Source: an uncultured Clostridia bacterium
Lineage (GTDB): Bacteria; Bacillota; Clostridia; Christensenellales; Borkfalkiaceae
Length of the DNA stretch: 5,786 bases
Assembly (NCBI GenBank): GCA_945835865.1
Contig: CAMAJQ010000061.1
Coordinates: 1-5,786, forward strand
Direction of reading: 5' to 3'
Within the stretch, counting starts at the first letter, position 1, and every line of letters starts with the position of its first letter. Below are positions 1 to 5,405 of this stretch, piece by piece. Made by a program: the position numbers and the translations under genes. The notes below the pieces were generated by a model. It saw only the letters and a program-made list of their open reading frames with translations, was not told where the DNA came from and searched no databases.

Positions 1-312
1 TGCGTCCGTAGCGGAAATTTCCACCTGCGACGCCTTTCTGACGGGTCCGAGTATCCTGACGTTTTCGATCGCGCGAAGCTTCAGCCCGACGATCGTTACC
101 GTCTCGTTGGAGGCAAACTGTCCGCCCATCAGATCCTTTTTCTTCGTAAGACGATATCCTTTTCCGAAAAGGGTTTCCACGTCCTCCTGGGTAAGATGGA
201 TGTGGCGCGCAGACACCCCGATGGGCACCATGTATCCCTTGCTCGTCTGTCTGCTCTTTTCGATGCTTTCCAAAATGATTCTTGTGATGTTTTCGATTTC
301 GTTAATTTCCAC
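1..312 (-). CDS. pduL: PduL-type phosphate acyltransferase (phosphotransacylase), 3'-partial
   Basis: The first 104 codons of a PduL-family phosphate propanoyltransferase; the frame runs off the left edge of the window. PduL exchanges CoA for phosphate on the acyl-CoA made by the aldehyde dehydrogenase, giving acyl-phosphate for ATP synthesis and recycling CoA inside the compartment. Recognition rests on the signature VPIGVSARHIHLTQEDVETL (29-48), including metal-ligand-type His37-x-His39. Further matches are GGQFASNETVTIVG (63-76), IENVRILGP (82-90) and ASQVEISATDA (94-104). Before the domain, residues 3-20 form an amphipathic helix (INEIENITRIILESIEKS), the usual PduL encapsulation peptide. 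Start is a GTG at 312 chosen by GGAAGG spacing. A 210-base gap with a promoter candidate separates it from the last shell gene. The second half, with the other metal ligands, cannot be assessed. Confidence 0.93.
   Translation of the reverse strand, partial: MEINEIENITRIILESIEKSRQTSKGYMVPIGVSARHIHLTQEDVETLFGKGYRLTKKKDLMGGQFASNETVTIVGLKLRAIENVRILGPVRKASQVEISATDA
253..306 (-). other. N-terminal encapsulation peptide of PduL
   Basis: Residues 3-20. Ile or Leu residues recur every three to four positions (3, 6, 9, 12/13, 14, 17), giving one hydrophobic face, followed by a polar linker to the domain at about residue 27. N-terminal targeting of PduL is established for other BMC systems. Confidence 0.85.
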
Positions 313-319
313 GATCACA

Positions 320-325
320 CCTTCC
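320..325 (-). promoter_or_regulatory. Ribosome binding site deciding the pduL GTG start
   Basis: GGAAGG ends 7 bases before a GTG at 312-310. A second in-frame GTG at 318-316 is only 1 base from the site and is therefore less likely. An in-frame TAA lies at 336-334, limiting any longer start. Confidence 0.7.
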
Positions 326-336
326 GAAATAATTTA

Positions 337-388
337 TTTGCCGCAAAGGCGACAAAACTCCGCCCGTTTCACCCCGGAAACTTCCGGG
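337..388 (-). promoter_or_regulatory. Leader with two hairpins upstream of pduL
   Basis: Between the candidate promoter and pduL are two short inverted repeats on the transcribed strand: CCCGGAA-GT-TTCCGGG (388-373) and an 8-bp stem with one G-T pair around a CTTT loop (356-337). Neither is followed by a T tract. I recognise no riboswitch class. The rest of the 313-522 gap has no coding frame that resembles a gene. Confidence 0.4.
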
Positions 389-403
389 TTTCAGTCGAAA
401 AAA

Positions 404-438
404 AGTATAACAAAATAGAGTCTTGACCTCTCTGTCAA
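404..438 (-). promoter_or_regulatory. Candidate promoter for pduL, with overlapping inverted repeat
   Basis: On the minus strand TATACT (409-404) is preceded by TGT (412-410), an extended -10 element. A TTGACA lies upstream at 438-433, but the 23-base gap is too long for a standard -35/-10 pair, so the extended -10 would have to carry the promoter. The TTGACA is half of an inverted repeat, TTGAC-N6-GTCAA (438-423), which could be an operator. Start of transcription would be near 397. Prediction only. Confidence 0.45.
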
Positions 439-473
439 AACACGAAAATCAAAAGATGCCGATCCGCTTTTCA

Positions 474-495
474 GAGGGCGGAAAATTCCGCCCTC
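474..495 (-). terminator. Strong intergenic hairpin after the shell genes (terminator-like, no T tract)
   Basis: A perfect inverted repeat with 10-base arms (GAGGGCGGAA and its complement) and a 2-base centre lies 27 bases after the last shell stop codon. In RNA the inner A-U pairs would open to give an 8-bp GC-rich stem. The downstream bases on the transcribed strand are TGAAAAG, not a T run, so classical intrinsic termination is doubtful; a 3'-end stabiliser or partial attenuator is equally possible. Confidence 0.5.
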
Positions 496-522
496 CGTTT
501 CACGAACCGATGTGAGAAAAAA

Positions 523-801
523 TTACTTAATGACGGGTAAAATTTTCTCAACGTCCCCATGAGGTCTGGGAATGACGTGGGTCGCAACGAGTTCGCCGAG
601 CTTGCTCGCATTCGCCGCGCCTGCTTCGACAGCCGCTTTCACAGCGCCGACGTCGCCTCTGACCATAACGGTCACGAGTCCGCTACCGATCTTCTCGGTG
701 CCGACGAGAACGACGTTAGCCGCTTTTAACATAGAATCTGCTGCCTCGATTGCCGCGGTAAGACCTCTGGTCTCAACCATACCCAAAGCTTCAAGTGCCA
801 T
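523..801 (-). CDS. pduA: BMC-H shell protein, PduA-like (copy 2)
   Basis: 92-residue canonical BMC-H facet protein. It has Lys26, pore motif KIGSG at 37-41, [15 protein letters not shown] and Arg79 in IPRPH, matching PduA position for position. It is nearly identical to the copy at 1234-1515: differences are Leu25, Asn29, Val31, Val33, Lys67, Gly82 and the C-terminal PVIK. It begins 16 bases after the previous shell gene and is the last gene before a 210-base non-coding gap with a strong hairpin. It is probably a major shell component, since two near-identical copies sit in one operon. The start at 801 is chosen over an upstream in-frame ATG (909) because of the GGAGG and the paralogue's start. 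Confidence 0.97.
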   Translation of the reverse strand: MALEALGMVETRGLTAAIEAADSMLKAANVVLVGTEKIGSGLVTVMVRGDVGAVKAAVEAGAANASKLGELVATHVIPRPHGDVEKILPVIK

Positions 802-809
802 TTTTATGT

Positions 810-814
810 CCTCC
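810..814 (-). promoter_or_regulatory. Ribosome binding site fixing the start of the last shell gene
   Basis: GGAGG lies 8 bases before the ATG at 801-799. The reading frame stays open upstream to 909, but those 36 codons overlap the previous shell gene and do not resemble a BMC domain. The ribosome site and the MALEALGM start shared with the paralogue settle the start at 801. Confidence 0.85.
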
Positions 815-817
815 GAA

Positions 818-1174
818 TTAAATTTCTTTGATATAACTTTCGTTATCCGTATGTTGTTGTGCAGTCTCTTTCGCCTGCGGATGTCTCGAACGGTAGAGTC
901 TTGCCGCACTCTTTTCGACGATTCTTTCGATCTCAGAATGCGGGTTGGCGATAACCGCCTTGCAAACGGGTTTTTTAATCGCTCCTTGAGACGCCGCTTC
1001 GATCGCCGCCGTAACGGCGGAGACCTCTCCCCTGACGATGATGGTGACCAGCCTTCCCCCGAGTTTCTTTTCCCAGGTGACGAATTCCACGTCGGCGGCT
1101 TTTGCCATCAGATCAAGAGCGTCCACTGCGGCAACGACGCCTGATATTTCCAAAAATCCGAGAGCCTTACCCAT
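818..1174 (-). CDS. BMC-H shell protein with Gly-Gly-Arg pore and C-terminal extension
   Basis: 118-residue BMC-H protein. The core is clear: [20 protein letters not shown], edge Lys25, strand [20 protein letters not shown] and the end [13 protein letters not shown]. It differs from the PduA-like copies in the pore, where KIGSG becomes KLGGR (37-41), putting a possible arginine near the channel. It also has Asn77 in place of the edge arginine. About 30 residues follow the domain (88-118), rich in charged and polar residues ([18 protein letters not shown] and on), with no cysteines and no obvious domain. The ATG follows AGGA by 11 bases, and a promoter-like sequence lies just upstream. The stop is 16 bases before the next shell gene, whose ribosome site it nearly touches, so the two may be translationally coupled. 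Family call is secure. Confidence 0.95.
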   Translation of the reverse strand: MGKALGFLEISGVVAAVDALDLMAKAADVEFVTWEKKLGGRLVTIIVRGEVSAVTAAIEAASQGAIKKPVCKAVIANPHSEIERIVEKSAARLYRSRHPQAKETAQQHTDNESYIKEI

Positions 1175-1204
1175 AAGTCAATAAATCCTTTTCTTTCTAT
1201 CAGT

Positions 1205-1233
1205 ATTTTAAAGCAAAACCGTCGAAAAGTCAA
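1205..1233 (-). promoter_or_regulatory. Candidate sigma-70/sigma-A promoter inside the shell operon
   Basis: On the minus strand TTGACT (1233-1228) and TAAAAT (1210-1205) are separated by exactly 17 bases, each matching the consensus hexamer at 5 of 6 positions. The -35 begins directly after the stop codon of the upstream shell gene. Transcription would begin near 1198, about 24 bases ahead of the next ATG and just upstream of its AGGA ribosome site. It would give extra expression of the last two shell genes. Prediction only. Confidence 0.6.
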
Positions 1234-1515
1234 TTATTTATTGAAAGAAGGTAAAATTTTCTCAACGTCGGAATGAGGTCTGGGGATCACGTGCGTAGCG
1301 ACGAGTTCGCCGAGTCTGCTCGCGTTTGCCGCGCCGGCTTCAACGGCCGCTTTGACAGCGCCGACGTCGCCTCTGACCATGACGGTCACGAGTCCGCTAC
1401 CGATCTTCTCGGTGCCGATCAGGGTAACCTGAGCCGCTTTCACCATAGAATCCGCCGCTTCGATCGCAGCCGTAAGACCTCTGGTTTCAACCATTCCCAA
1501 TGCTTCGAGTGCCAT
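1234..1515 (-). CDS. pduA: BMC-H shell protein, PduA-like (copy 1)
   Basis: 93-residue canonical BMC-H protein, a hexameric facet tile that lets small substrates through its central pore. It aligns without gaps to the PduA pattern: [20 protein letters not shown], Lys26 at the hexamer edge, pore motif KIGSG at 37-41, [17 protein letters not shown], and the edge arginine Arg79 in IPRPH. A strong GGAGG lies 9 bases upstream of the ATG. It differs from the second PduA-like copy (523-801) by six substitutions in the first 89 residues plus a changed C-terminus (PSFNK here, PVIK there). Its stop abuts a candidate promoter for the following two genes. Identification as BMC-H is secure; PduA versus PduJ cannot be told from sequence. 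Confidence 0.97.
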   Translation of the reverse strand: MALEALGMVETRGLTAAIEAADSMVKAAQVTLIGTEKIGSGLVTVMVRGDVGAVKAAVEAGAANASRLGELVATHVIPRPHSDVEKILPSFNK

Positions 1516-1555
1516 AATATTGAACCTCCGTTATTATCTCTTTTTTTATTTACCT

Positions 1556-1570
1556 GCGCGCGATGCGCGC
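1556..1570. repeat. GC-only inverted repeat between shell genes
   Basis: GCGCGC, a 3-base loop, then GCGCGC, in the 69-base gap between the first and second shell genes. On the transcribed strand it is followed by an A-rich stretch rather than a T tract, so it does not look like an intrinsic terminator. It could be an mRNA processing or stability element that separates shell from enzyme expression; function is inferred. Confidence 0.55.
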
Positions 1571-1584
1571 CCGGTTTCTTGATT

Positions 1585-1899
1585 TTATCTTTTATCCATG
1601 CCGCTTAATTTCAGCATTTTTTCCGTATCCTCCGCAGGATTCGGAATGATGTGCTCCGCAACGACGCCCGTCAGGCTCTCGGCGACGGCTCTCGCCGCTT
1701 TCAAACCCGCCTCCACCGCAGCGACGTCACCGCGGATCTTGATCGTAACAAGCAACGGAACGGGAAGTTTTTCAGCGTTCGCAGGCTTGTTTTTATCGAA
1801 ATTTTCAAGAAAGACGTCAGCCGCCTTACAAGCCGCGTCGGCGGCAACGAACGCCGTCGTCAAGCCGTAAACTTCCAAAATTCCCACTGCGTTTGCCAT
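1585..1899 (-). CDS. BMC-H shell protein with enlarged pore loop
   Basis: 104-residue single-domain BMC hexamer subunit, expected to tile the shell facets. It opens with the family pattern MANAVGILEVYGLTTAFVAA, keeps the edge lysine (Lys25) and the strand VTIKIRGDVAAVEAGLKAA, and ends in HIIPNPAEDTEKML. Compared with the PduA-like proteins downstream, the pore segment has about 9 extra residues: KIGSG is replaced by a loop over residues 34-48 (DKNKPANAEKLPVP). The arginine of the canonical IPRPH motif is Asn87. The start ATG has a modest AGGTGA 6 bases upstream, weaker than the other shell genes. It follows the alcohol dehydrogenase by 21 bases and precedes the next shell gene by 69. It is a BMC-H with certainty; pore chemistry is inferred from the alignment by eye. 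Confidence 0.95.
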   Translation of the reverse strand: MANAVGILEVYGLTTAFVAADAACKAADVFLENFDKNKPANAEKLPVPLLVTIKIRGDVAAVEAGLKAARAVAESLTGVVAEHIIPNPAEDTEKMLKLSGMDKR

Positions 1900-1920
1900 A
1901 GAGAATCACCTATCCGTTCA

Positions 1921-3132
1921 TTACTTGTTGATGACCGCGATCTTAAGACCCTGCATCGAAAGGTTGGTCTTGAGCGCCTCGTTGATTTCTTCGAGGGGGA
2001 ATCTGTGCGTGATCAGATCTTTCATGGGAAGACCGATCGCCTGAGCGCGTTTGAGGAAATCAAAGGTCGTCGCATAATCTCTGAGCGTGTAAACCCAACT
2101 GCCGACGAGGGTAATCTCCTTGGAGCAAAGGTCGAAATGCGGGTTGATCGTGGCGTCTCCGCCGTTGATGAAGAATCCGAGTTCGCAAAGTCCGCCACCT
2201 TTTCTGATCATCTTGTAGATGTTCGCGTGGGCGATCGGATTGCCCGTGCACTGGAAGGCGAAATCGGCGTAGTGTCCGCCGAAGACGGAGTTGACCGCTT
2301 CGCCGAGCGCTTCCGCGCCCTTATAATTTCTGAAATCGACGGTATAACCGGCACCCATGCGCTTTGCGAATTCAAGTCTCTTCTCGTTTCCGTCAACCGC
2401 GCAGATGTTTTCAATACCCATCGTTCTCAGAACGGCGATGCAGATAAGACCGATCGGTCCGCATCCCTGCACGACCACTCTCGAGTTAAAACGGAGAATA
2501 CCGGTCGTCTTGGCTCTTTCCACGGCGTGTACGAGAACGGCGCAGGGCTCGATGAGAACTCTCGAATCGAGATCGAGGTCGCTGACGTTGAATACCGTAG
2601 AACCTTTCTTAATGACGATATAATCGGCAAACCAACCGCAGAATTTATTATCGCTGACCTTGTCGGGAATAAGACCGTATACGTCGGCAGCCCCGACGTT
2701 CTGCTTATTCAAATCGAACATGGTAATCTCCGGATCGTCGCTGAAGATCATACAGGTAACGACCTTATCGCCGACGTGAAGGGCTTTTCCGGCGCTGTCT
2801 TTCAGCACGTTTTTGCCCATCTTGACGATTTCACCCGTTCCCTCGTGTCCTAAAACGACGGGGATATAGTTGAACGGATCGTTCTTGAATTCGTGAGCGT
2901 CCGTTCCGCAGACGCCGCATCCTTCCACTTTTACGAGGATGTCTTCGTCGCCGAGTTCGGGGATCGCGTATTCCTGAAGTTCGAACCTGCCTTTTTCAAC
3001 GAGCATGGCAACTCTCGCCTTCTGCGGAATACCCGCGCACGCCTTCGGCGCGGCGGGAGAGGAAGATGCCTTTCCTCCCTGCATATCCTGTAAAATTTTT
3101 TTTACGATTTCTTCGATATTATTGGAATCCAT
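1921..3132 (-). CDS. Zn-dependent medium-chain alcohol dehydrogenase, BMC cargo
   Basis: 403-residue medium-chain dehydrogenase/reductase resembling sorbitol/threonine dehydrogenases. It probably reduces an aldehyde (propionaldehyde or lactaldehyde) with NADH, regenerating NAD for the aldehyde dehydrogenase. Catalytic zinc ligands are visible as Cys75 in GCGVCGTDAHEF, His96-Glu97 in LGHEGTGE and Glu195 in LIEPCAV. The Rossmann motif is VVVQGCGPIG (Gly223, 225, 228), with Asp247 after the second strand favouring NAD over NADP. The four-cysteine structural-zinc loop of many relatives is absent: residues 126-165 have only two scattered cysteines. Residues 1-20 (MDSNNIEEIVKKILQDMQGG) are an amphipathic helix, then a Ser/Ala/Pro linker to about residue 36, as in encapsulated enzymes. 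The ATG follows AAGGAG by 5 bases; the aldehyde dehydrogenase stop is 12 bases upstream. Most Pdu systems use an iron-type PduQ instead. Substrate is inferred. Confidence 0.92.
   Translation of the reverse strand: MDSNNIEEIVKKILQDMQGGKASSSPAAPKACAGIPQKARVAMLVEKGRFELQEYAIPELGDEDILVKVEGCGVCGTDAHEFKNDPFNYIPVVLGHEGTGEIVKMGKNVLKDSAGKALHVGDKVVTCMIFSDDPEITMFDLNKQNVGAADVYGLIPDKVSDNKFCGWFADYIVIKKGSTVFNVSDLDLDSRVLIEPCAVLVHAVERAKTTGILRFNSRVVVQGCGPIGLICIAVLRTMGIENICAVDGNEKRLEFAKRMGAGYTVDFRNYKGAEALGEAVNSVFGGHYADFAFQCTGNPIAHANIYKMIRKGGGLCELGFFINGGDATINPHFDLCSKEITLVGSWVYTLRDYATTFDFLKRAQAIGLPMKDLITHRFPLEEINEALKTNLSMQGLKIAVINK
3076..3123 (-). other. N-terminal encapsulation peptide of the alcohol dehydrogenase
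   Basis: Residues 4-19. The helix NIEEIVKKILQDM has Ile, Ile, Val, Ile and Leu on one side, followed by a GGKASSSPAAP linker. This matches the helix-plus-linker form of BMC targeting sequences. Confidence 0.87.
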
Positions 3133-3144
3133 TTTGTCTCCTTA

Positions 3145-4530
3145 TTATCTGATGCACAGGTTTTCCACCATCACGCATCTTCTCGACTTCGTGAAGGTGT
3201 GAGCGGCGGTAAGCCCCTCGCCCGTACGGCTTGCAATCGTAAACGTGCAATAGCCTTCGCCGCCGAAACCGAGCGCCGCATAGGACGGTCCGTTTTTCAC
3301 GAGGATCGCGGTGTCGATTGCTTTGGCGTATTTCGTGATATGGTCGATATTCTTGGAATGAATGTGCGCGGAATGTCTGTTTCCGTGTTCGAGCCAGACG
3401 GCTTTTTCAACCGCGTCGTCGAAATCCTTCGCGCGGACGACGCCTAAGATGGGCATCATGAGTTCGGTCGCGATGAGAGGATGTTCTTTCTCCCCCTCAA
3501 AGGTGATGCACCTGATATTTTCAGGAACGTCGATCCCGATCATGGAAAGAAGAACCTTCGCGCTTCTCCCGACGCATTTTCTGTTGAGACCCTTTTCGGT
3601 GATAACGAGAGCGGTCAGTTTATCCTGCACTTCCTTGGAAGCGAGATAACAGCCCTGCTCTTCCACCATATAATGCATCAGTTCGTCGGCAATGCTGTCC
3701 ACGGCGACGATTTCCTTTTCCGCAATACACGGCAGGTTATTGTCGAACGTGCAGCCGTTGACGATATCCTCCGCCGCTTTTCTGACGTCGGCGGTTTCGT
3801 CCACGAGAGCGGGAGGATTGCCCGCGCCCGCGCCGATCCCTCTTCTTCCCGAAGAAAGCACGGCGGTCACGACGCCGGGTCCGCCCGTTGCCGCGATCAG
3901 CTGGATATCCTTATGATGCATCATGACGTTGCTCGATTCGAGGGTGGGATGATTGAGCGAGCACGCGATGTTCGCGGGACCGCCCGCTTCCACGCACGCT
4001 TCGTTGACCATGTTCACCGCATAATTCGAGGTTCTGATCGCCGCCGGATGAGGATTGAAAACAACCGTATTGCCCGCGGCAAACATTCCGATCGTATTGC
4101 AGATGATCGTTTCGCTCGGATTGGTACAGGGAGTGATCGCACCGATAACGCCGAACGGTCCCATCTCGACGAGAGTAAGGCCCTTATCGCCGGACCACGC
4201 TTCCGTCTTGATATCCTCCGTTCCCGGCGTCATTTCGGCTACGAGTTTGTGCTTGAGGATCTTGTGACCCACGTTGCCCATGCCCGTTTCCTCTACGCCC
4301 ATGCGAGCGAGAATTTCCGCATTTTCGATCGTCTTTTTTCTGATATTGGCGATAACCTTTTCTCTGGCGTCCAAAGGCATATTGCGAACGACCTGCTGGG
4401 CTTTTTTCGCCGCGGCAATAGCGTCGTTCATGTCGTCGAAGATTCCGAGTTTCGCCTCAGGCTTTTCAAGCTGCATCTTCGCGACGACCTGTTGGACGAG
4501 AGCGGAAATTTCCGATTCGTTAAGTTCCAT
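3145..4530 (-). CDS. pduP: CoA-acylating aldehyde dehydrogenase (PduP/EutE family)
   Basis: 461 residues, close to the usual length of PduP and EutE. It oxidises an aldehyde (propionaldehyde, lactaldehyde or acetaldehyde) with NAD and CoA to the acyl-CoA inside the microcompartment. The catalytic cysteine is Cys268 in NNLPCIAEKE. Other family blocks are GPFGVIGAITPCTNPSE (124-140), AAGNTVVFNPHPAA (151-164), the glycine-rich SSGRRGIGAGAGNPPALVD (226-244) and LGFGGEGYCTFTIASRTGEG (420-439). Residues 1-20 (MELNESEISALVQQVVAKMQ) form an amphipathic encapsulation helix, followed by a short linker to the catalytic domain. The ATG has AGGGAG 7 bases upstream. It lies 16 bases after the aldolase and 12 bases before the alcohol dehydrogenase. 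Family confidence is high; aldehyde chain length is inferred from the aldolase and PduL neighbours. Confidence 0.95.
   Translation of the reverse strand: MELNESEISALVQQVVAKMQLEKPEAKLGIFDDMNDAIAAAKKAQQVVRNMPLDAREKVIANIRKKTIENAEILARMGVEETGMGNVGHKILKHKLVAEMTPGTEDIKTEAWSGDKGLTLVEMGPFGVIGAITPCTNPSETIICNTIGMFAAGNTVVFNPHPAAIRTSNYAVNMVNEACVEAGGPANIACSLNHPTLESSNVMMHHKDIQLIAATGGPGVVTAVLSSGRRGIGAGAGNPPALVDETADVRKAAEDIVNGCTFDNNLPCIAEKEIVAVDSIADELMHYMVEEQGCYLASKEVQDKLTALVITEKGLNRKCVGRSAKVLLSMIGIDVPENIRCITFEGEKEHPLIATELMMPILGVVRAKDFDDAVEKAVWLEHGNRHSAHIHSKNIDHITKYAKAIDTAILVKNGPSYAALGFGGEGYCTFTIASRTGEGLTAAHTFTKSRRCVMVENLCIR
4471..4524 (-). other. N-terminal encapsulation peptide of the aldehyde dehydrogenase
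   Basis: Residues 3-20. The helix SEISALVQQVVAKM carries Ile, Leu, Val, Val and Met on one face and precedes the conserved catalytic domain. N-terminal targeting peptides of this kind are established for PduP. Confidence 0.88.
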
Positions 4531-4546
4531 TTCAAGTCTCCCTGAA

Positions 4547-5371
4547 TTATTTGTTGAGATTGAGTTGCTCCATTACTCTCTTGGTGATTTCCGCTACCAT
4601 ATCGGTATCGGTCTCTTTCTGACACCCGTTGACGATATTCTCAGCGCCGGAGCAGTTTCCGCAGGTGTGGCAGCTGCACTTGCCGTCCTTGTTGTTCAGG
4701 CATACGTTCGCGGGGTGTTTGCCCTTGAGCCCGAACTGACGACGGATCTCGTACAGTCTCTGAACCTGAGACTCGGAGAGTTCCTTCGGTCCGCCGAGAA
4801 GTTTGGAATTAAAGAGAAGTTTCGCATAAAACTCAACCGATTCCATCTTGTGATAAGCGTTCAGAAGGCTGTCCGAATAAGTGAGAGCGCCGTGGTTGGC
4901 AAGGAGAACGGCGTCGAAATACTGAAGGTATTGGGAAACCGCGTCGGGAATTTCTTCCGTCGAGGGCGTGCCGTATTCCGCGATGGGAACGCATCCCAGA
5001 GCGATGACCGCTTCGGGCATGATGGGCTGCGTCAGAGGAATCCCCGCGATCGCAAAGGAAGTCGCGTAAATGGGGTGAGCGTGAACGACCGATTTAACGT
5101 CCGGTCTTTCCTTATACACTCTCATGTGCATTTTGATTTCGGACGAAGGTCTGAAACCGTCGTTCGCCTGAATGACTTTCCCGTTTTCGTCGACCTTGCA
5201 GATGTACTCGGGGGTCATGAATCCCTTGGAAACGCCCGTGGGCGTGCAGAGAAATTCGTGATCGTTGAGTTTCACCGAGATGTTTCCGTCGTTGGCGGCA
5301 ACCATTCCCTGGTTGTAGATTCTCTTGCCGATGTCACAAATTTGTTTCTTGATCTCAAATTCGTTAACCAT
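4547..5371 (-). CDS. Class II (zinc) fuculose/rhamnulose-phosphate aldolase with BMC targeting tail
   Basis: 274-residue class II aldolase of the AraD/FucA family, predicted to cleave L-fuculose-1-phosphate or L-rhamnulose-1-phosphate to dihydroxyacetone phosphate and L-lactaldehyde. Visible hallmarks are the phosphate-binding GNIS (29-32), the catalytic-type Glu in PSSEIKMH (Glu78), the zinc pair His97-x-His99 in VVHAHP, and the third zinc His in ANHGAL (His160). The catalytic domain ends near residue 218, about the length of FucA. The extra ~55 residues hold a cysteine-rich linker (Cys224, 232, 234, 237, 240, 250) and then an amphipathic helix, DMVAEITKRVMEQL, typical of encapsulation peptides. 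The ATG is preceded by AAGGAG at 7 bases. It sits 16 bases upstream of the aldehyde dehydrogenase. Which sugar phosphate it uses cannot be read from sequence; a related epimerase or decarboxylase of this superfamily is less likely in a BMC context. Confidence 0.92.
   Translation of the reverse strand: MVNEFEIKKQICDIGKRIYNQGMVAANDGNISVKLNDHEFLCTPTGVSKGFMTPEYICKVDENGKVIQANDGFRPSSEIKMHMRVYKERPDVKSVVHAHPIYATSFAIAGIPLTQPIMPEAVIALGCVPIAEYGTPSTEEIPDAVSQYLQYFDAVLLANHGALTYSDSLLNAYHKMESVEFYAKLLFNSKLLGGPKELSESQVQRLYEIRRQFGLKGKHPANVCLNNKDGKCSCHTCGNCSGAENIVNGCQKETDTDMVAEITKRVMEQLNLNK
4550..4606 (-). other. C-terminal encapsulation peptide of the aldolase
   Basis: Aldolase residues 256-274. The helix MVAEITKRVMEQL places Met, Val, Ile, Val, Met and Leu on one face and charged residues on the other, and is tethered by a flexible linker. 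This is the known form of BMC cargo-targeting peptides. The call rests on pattern and on gene context. Confidence 0.8.
4622..4702 (-). other. Cysteine-rich linker in the aldolase
   Basis: Aldolase residues 224-250 hold six cysteines in the pattern C-x7-C-x-C-x2-C-x2-C-x9-C, with the core CSCHTCGNC. It lies between the catalytic domain and the targeting helix. The spacing could support zinc or iron-sulfur binding or disulfides; none of these is shown by the sequence alone. Confidence 0.8.
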
Positions 5372-5405
5372 GCTATCACTCCTTGTTATTGTTTTTCATT
5401 CATTA

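Noticed and set aside
107..426. Two overlapping plus-strand frames near the left edge
   Set aside because: They lie antisense to pduL, whose PduL signature is unmistakable on the minus strand, and run into the non-coding leader.
404..438. Standard -35/-10 promoter using TTGACA and TATACT
   Set aside because: The 23-base spacing is too long for a standard sigma-70 pair; only an extended -10 reading is kept, at modest confidence.
799..909. N-terminal extension of the last shell gene to the ATG at 909
   Set aside because: It overlaps the previous shell gene, lacks BMC sequence, and the GGAGG plus paralogue comparison place the start at 801.
523..1515. Repeated, similar segments as a mobile element or CRISPR-like repeat
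   Set aside because: The repeats are two complete PduA-like coding sequences; no transposase, terminal repeats or spacer array is present.
1556..1570. GCGCGC hairpin as an intrinsic terminator
   Set aside because: No T tract follows it on the transcribed strand, and the T run on the other strand precedes rather than follows the hairpin.
1651..2853. Long plus-strand open frame of 400 codons
   Set aside because: Antisense shadow of the alcohol dehydrogenase and first shell gene, with no family features.
3481..4545. Plus-strand open frame of 354 codons
   Set aside because: Antisense shadow of the aldehyde dehydrogenase; many His/Arg-rich stretches and no coherent domain.
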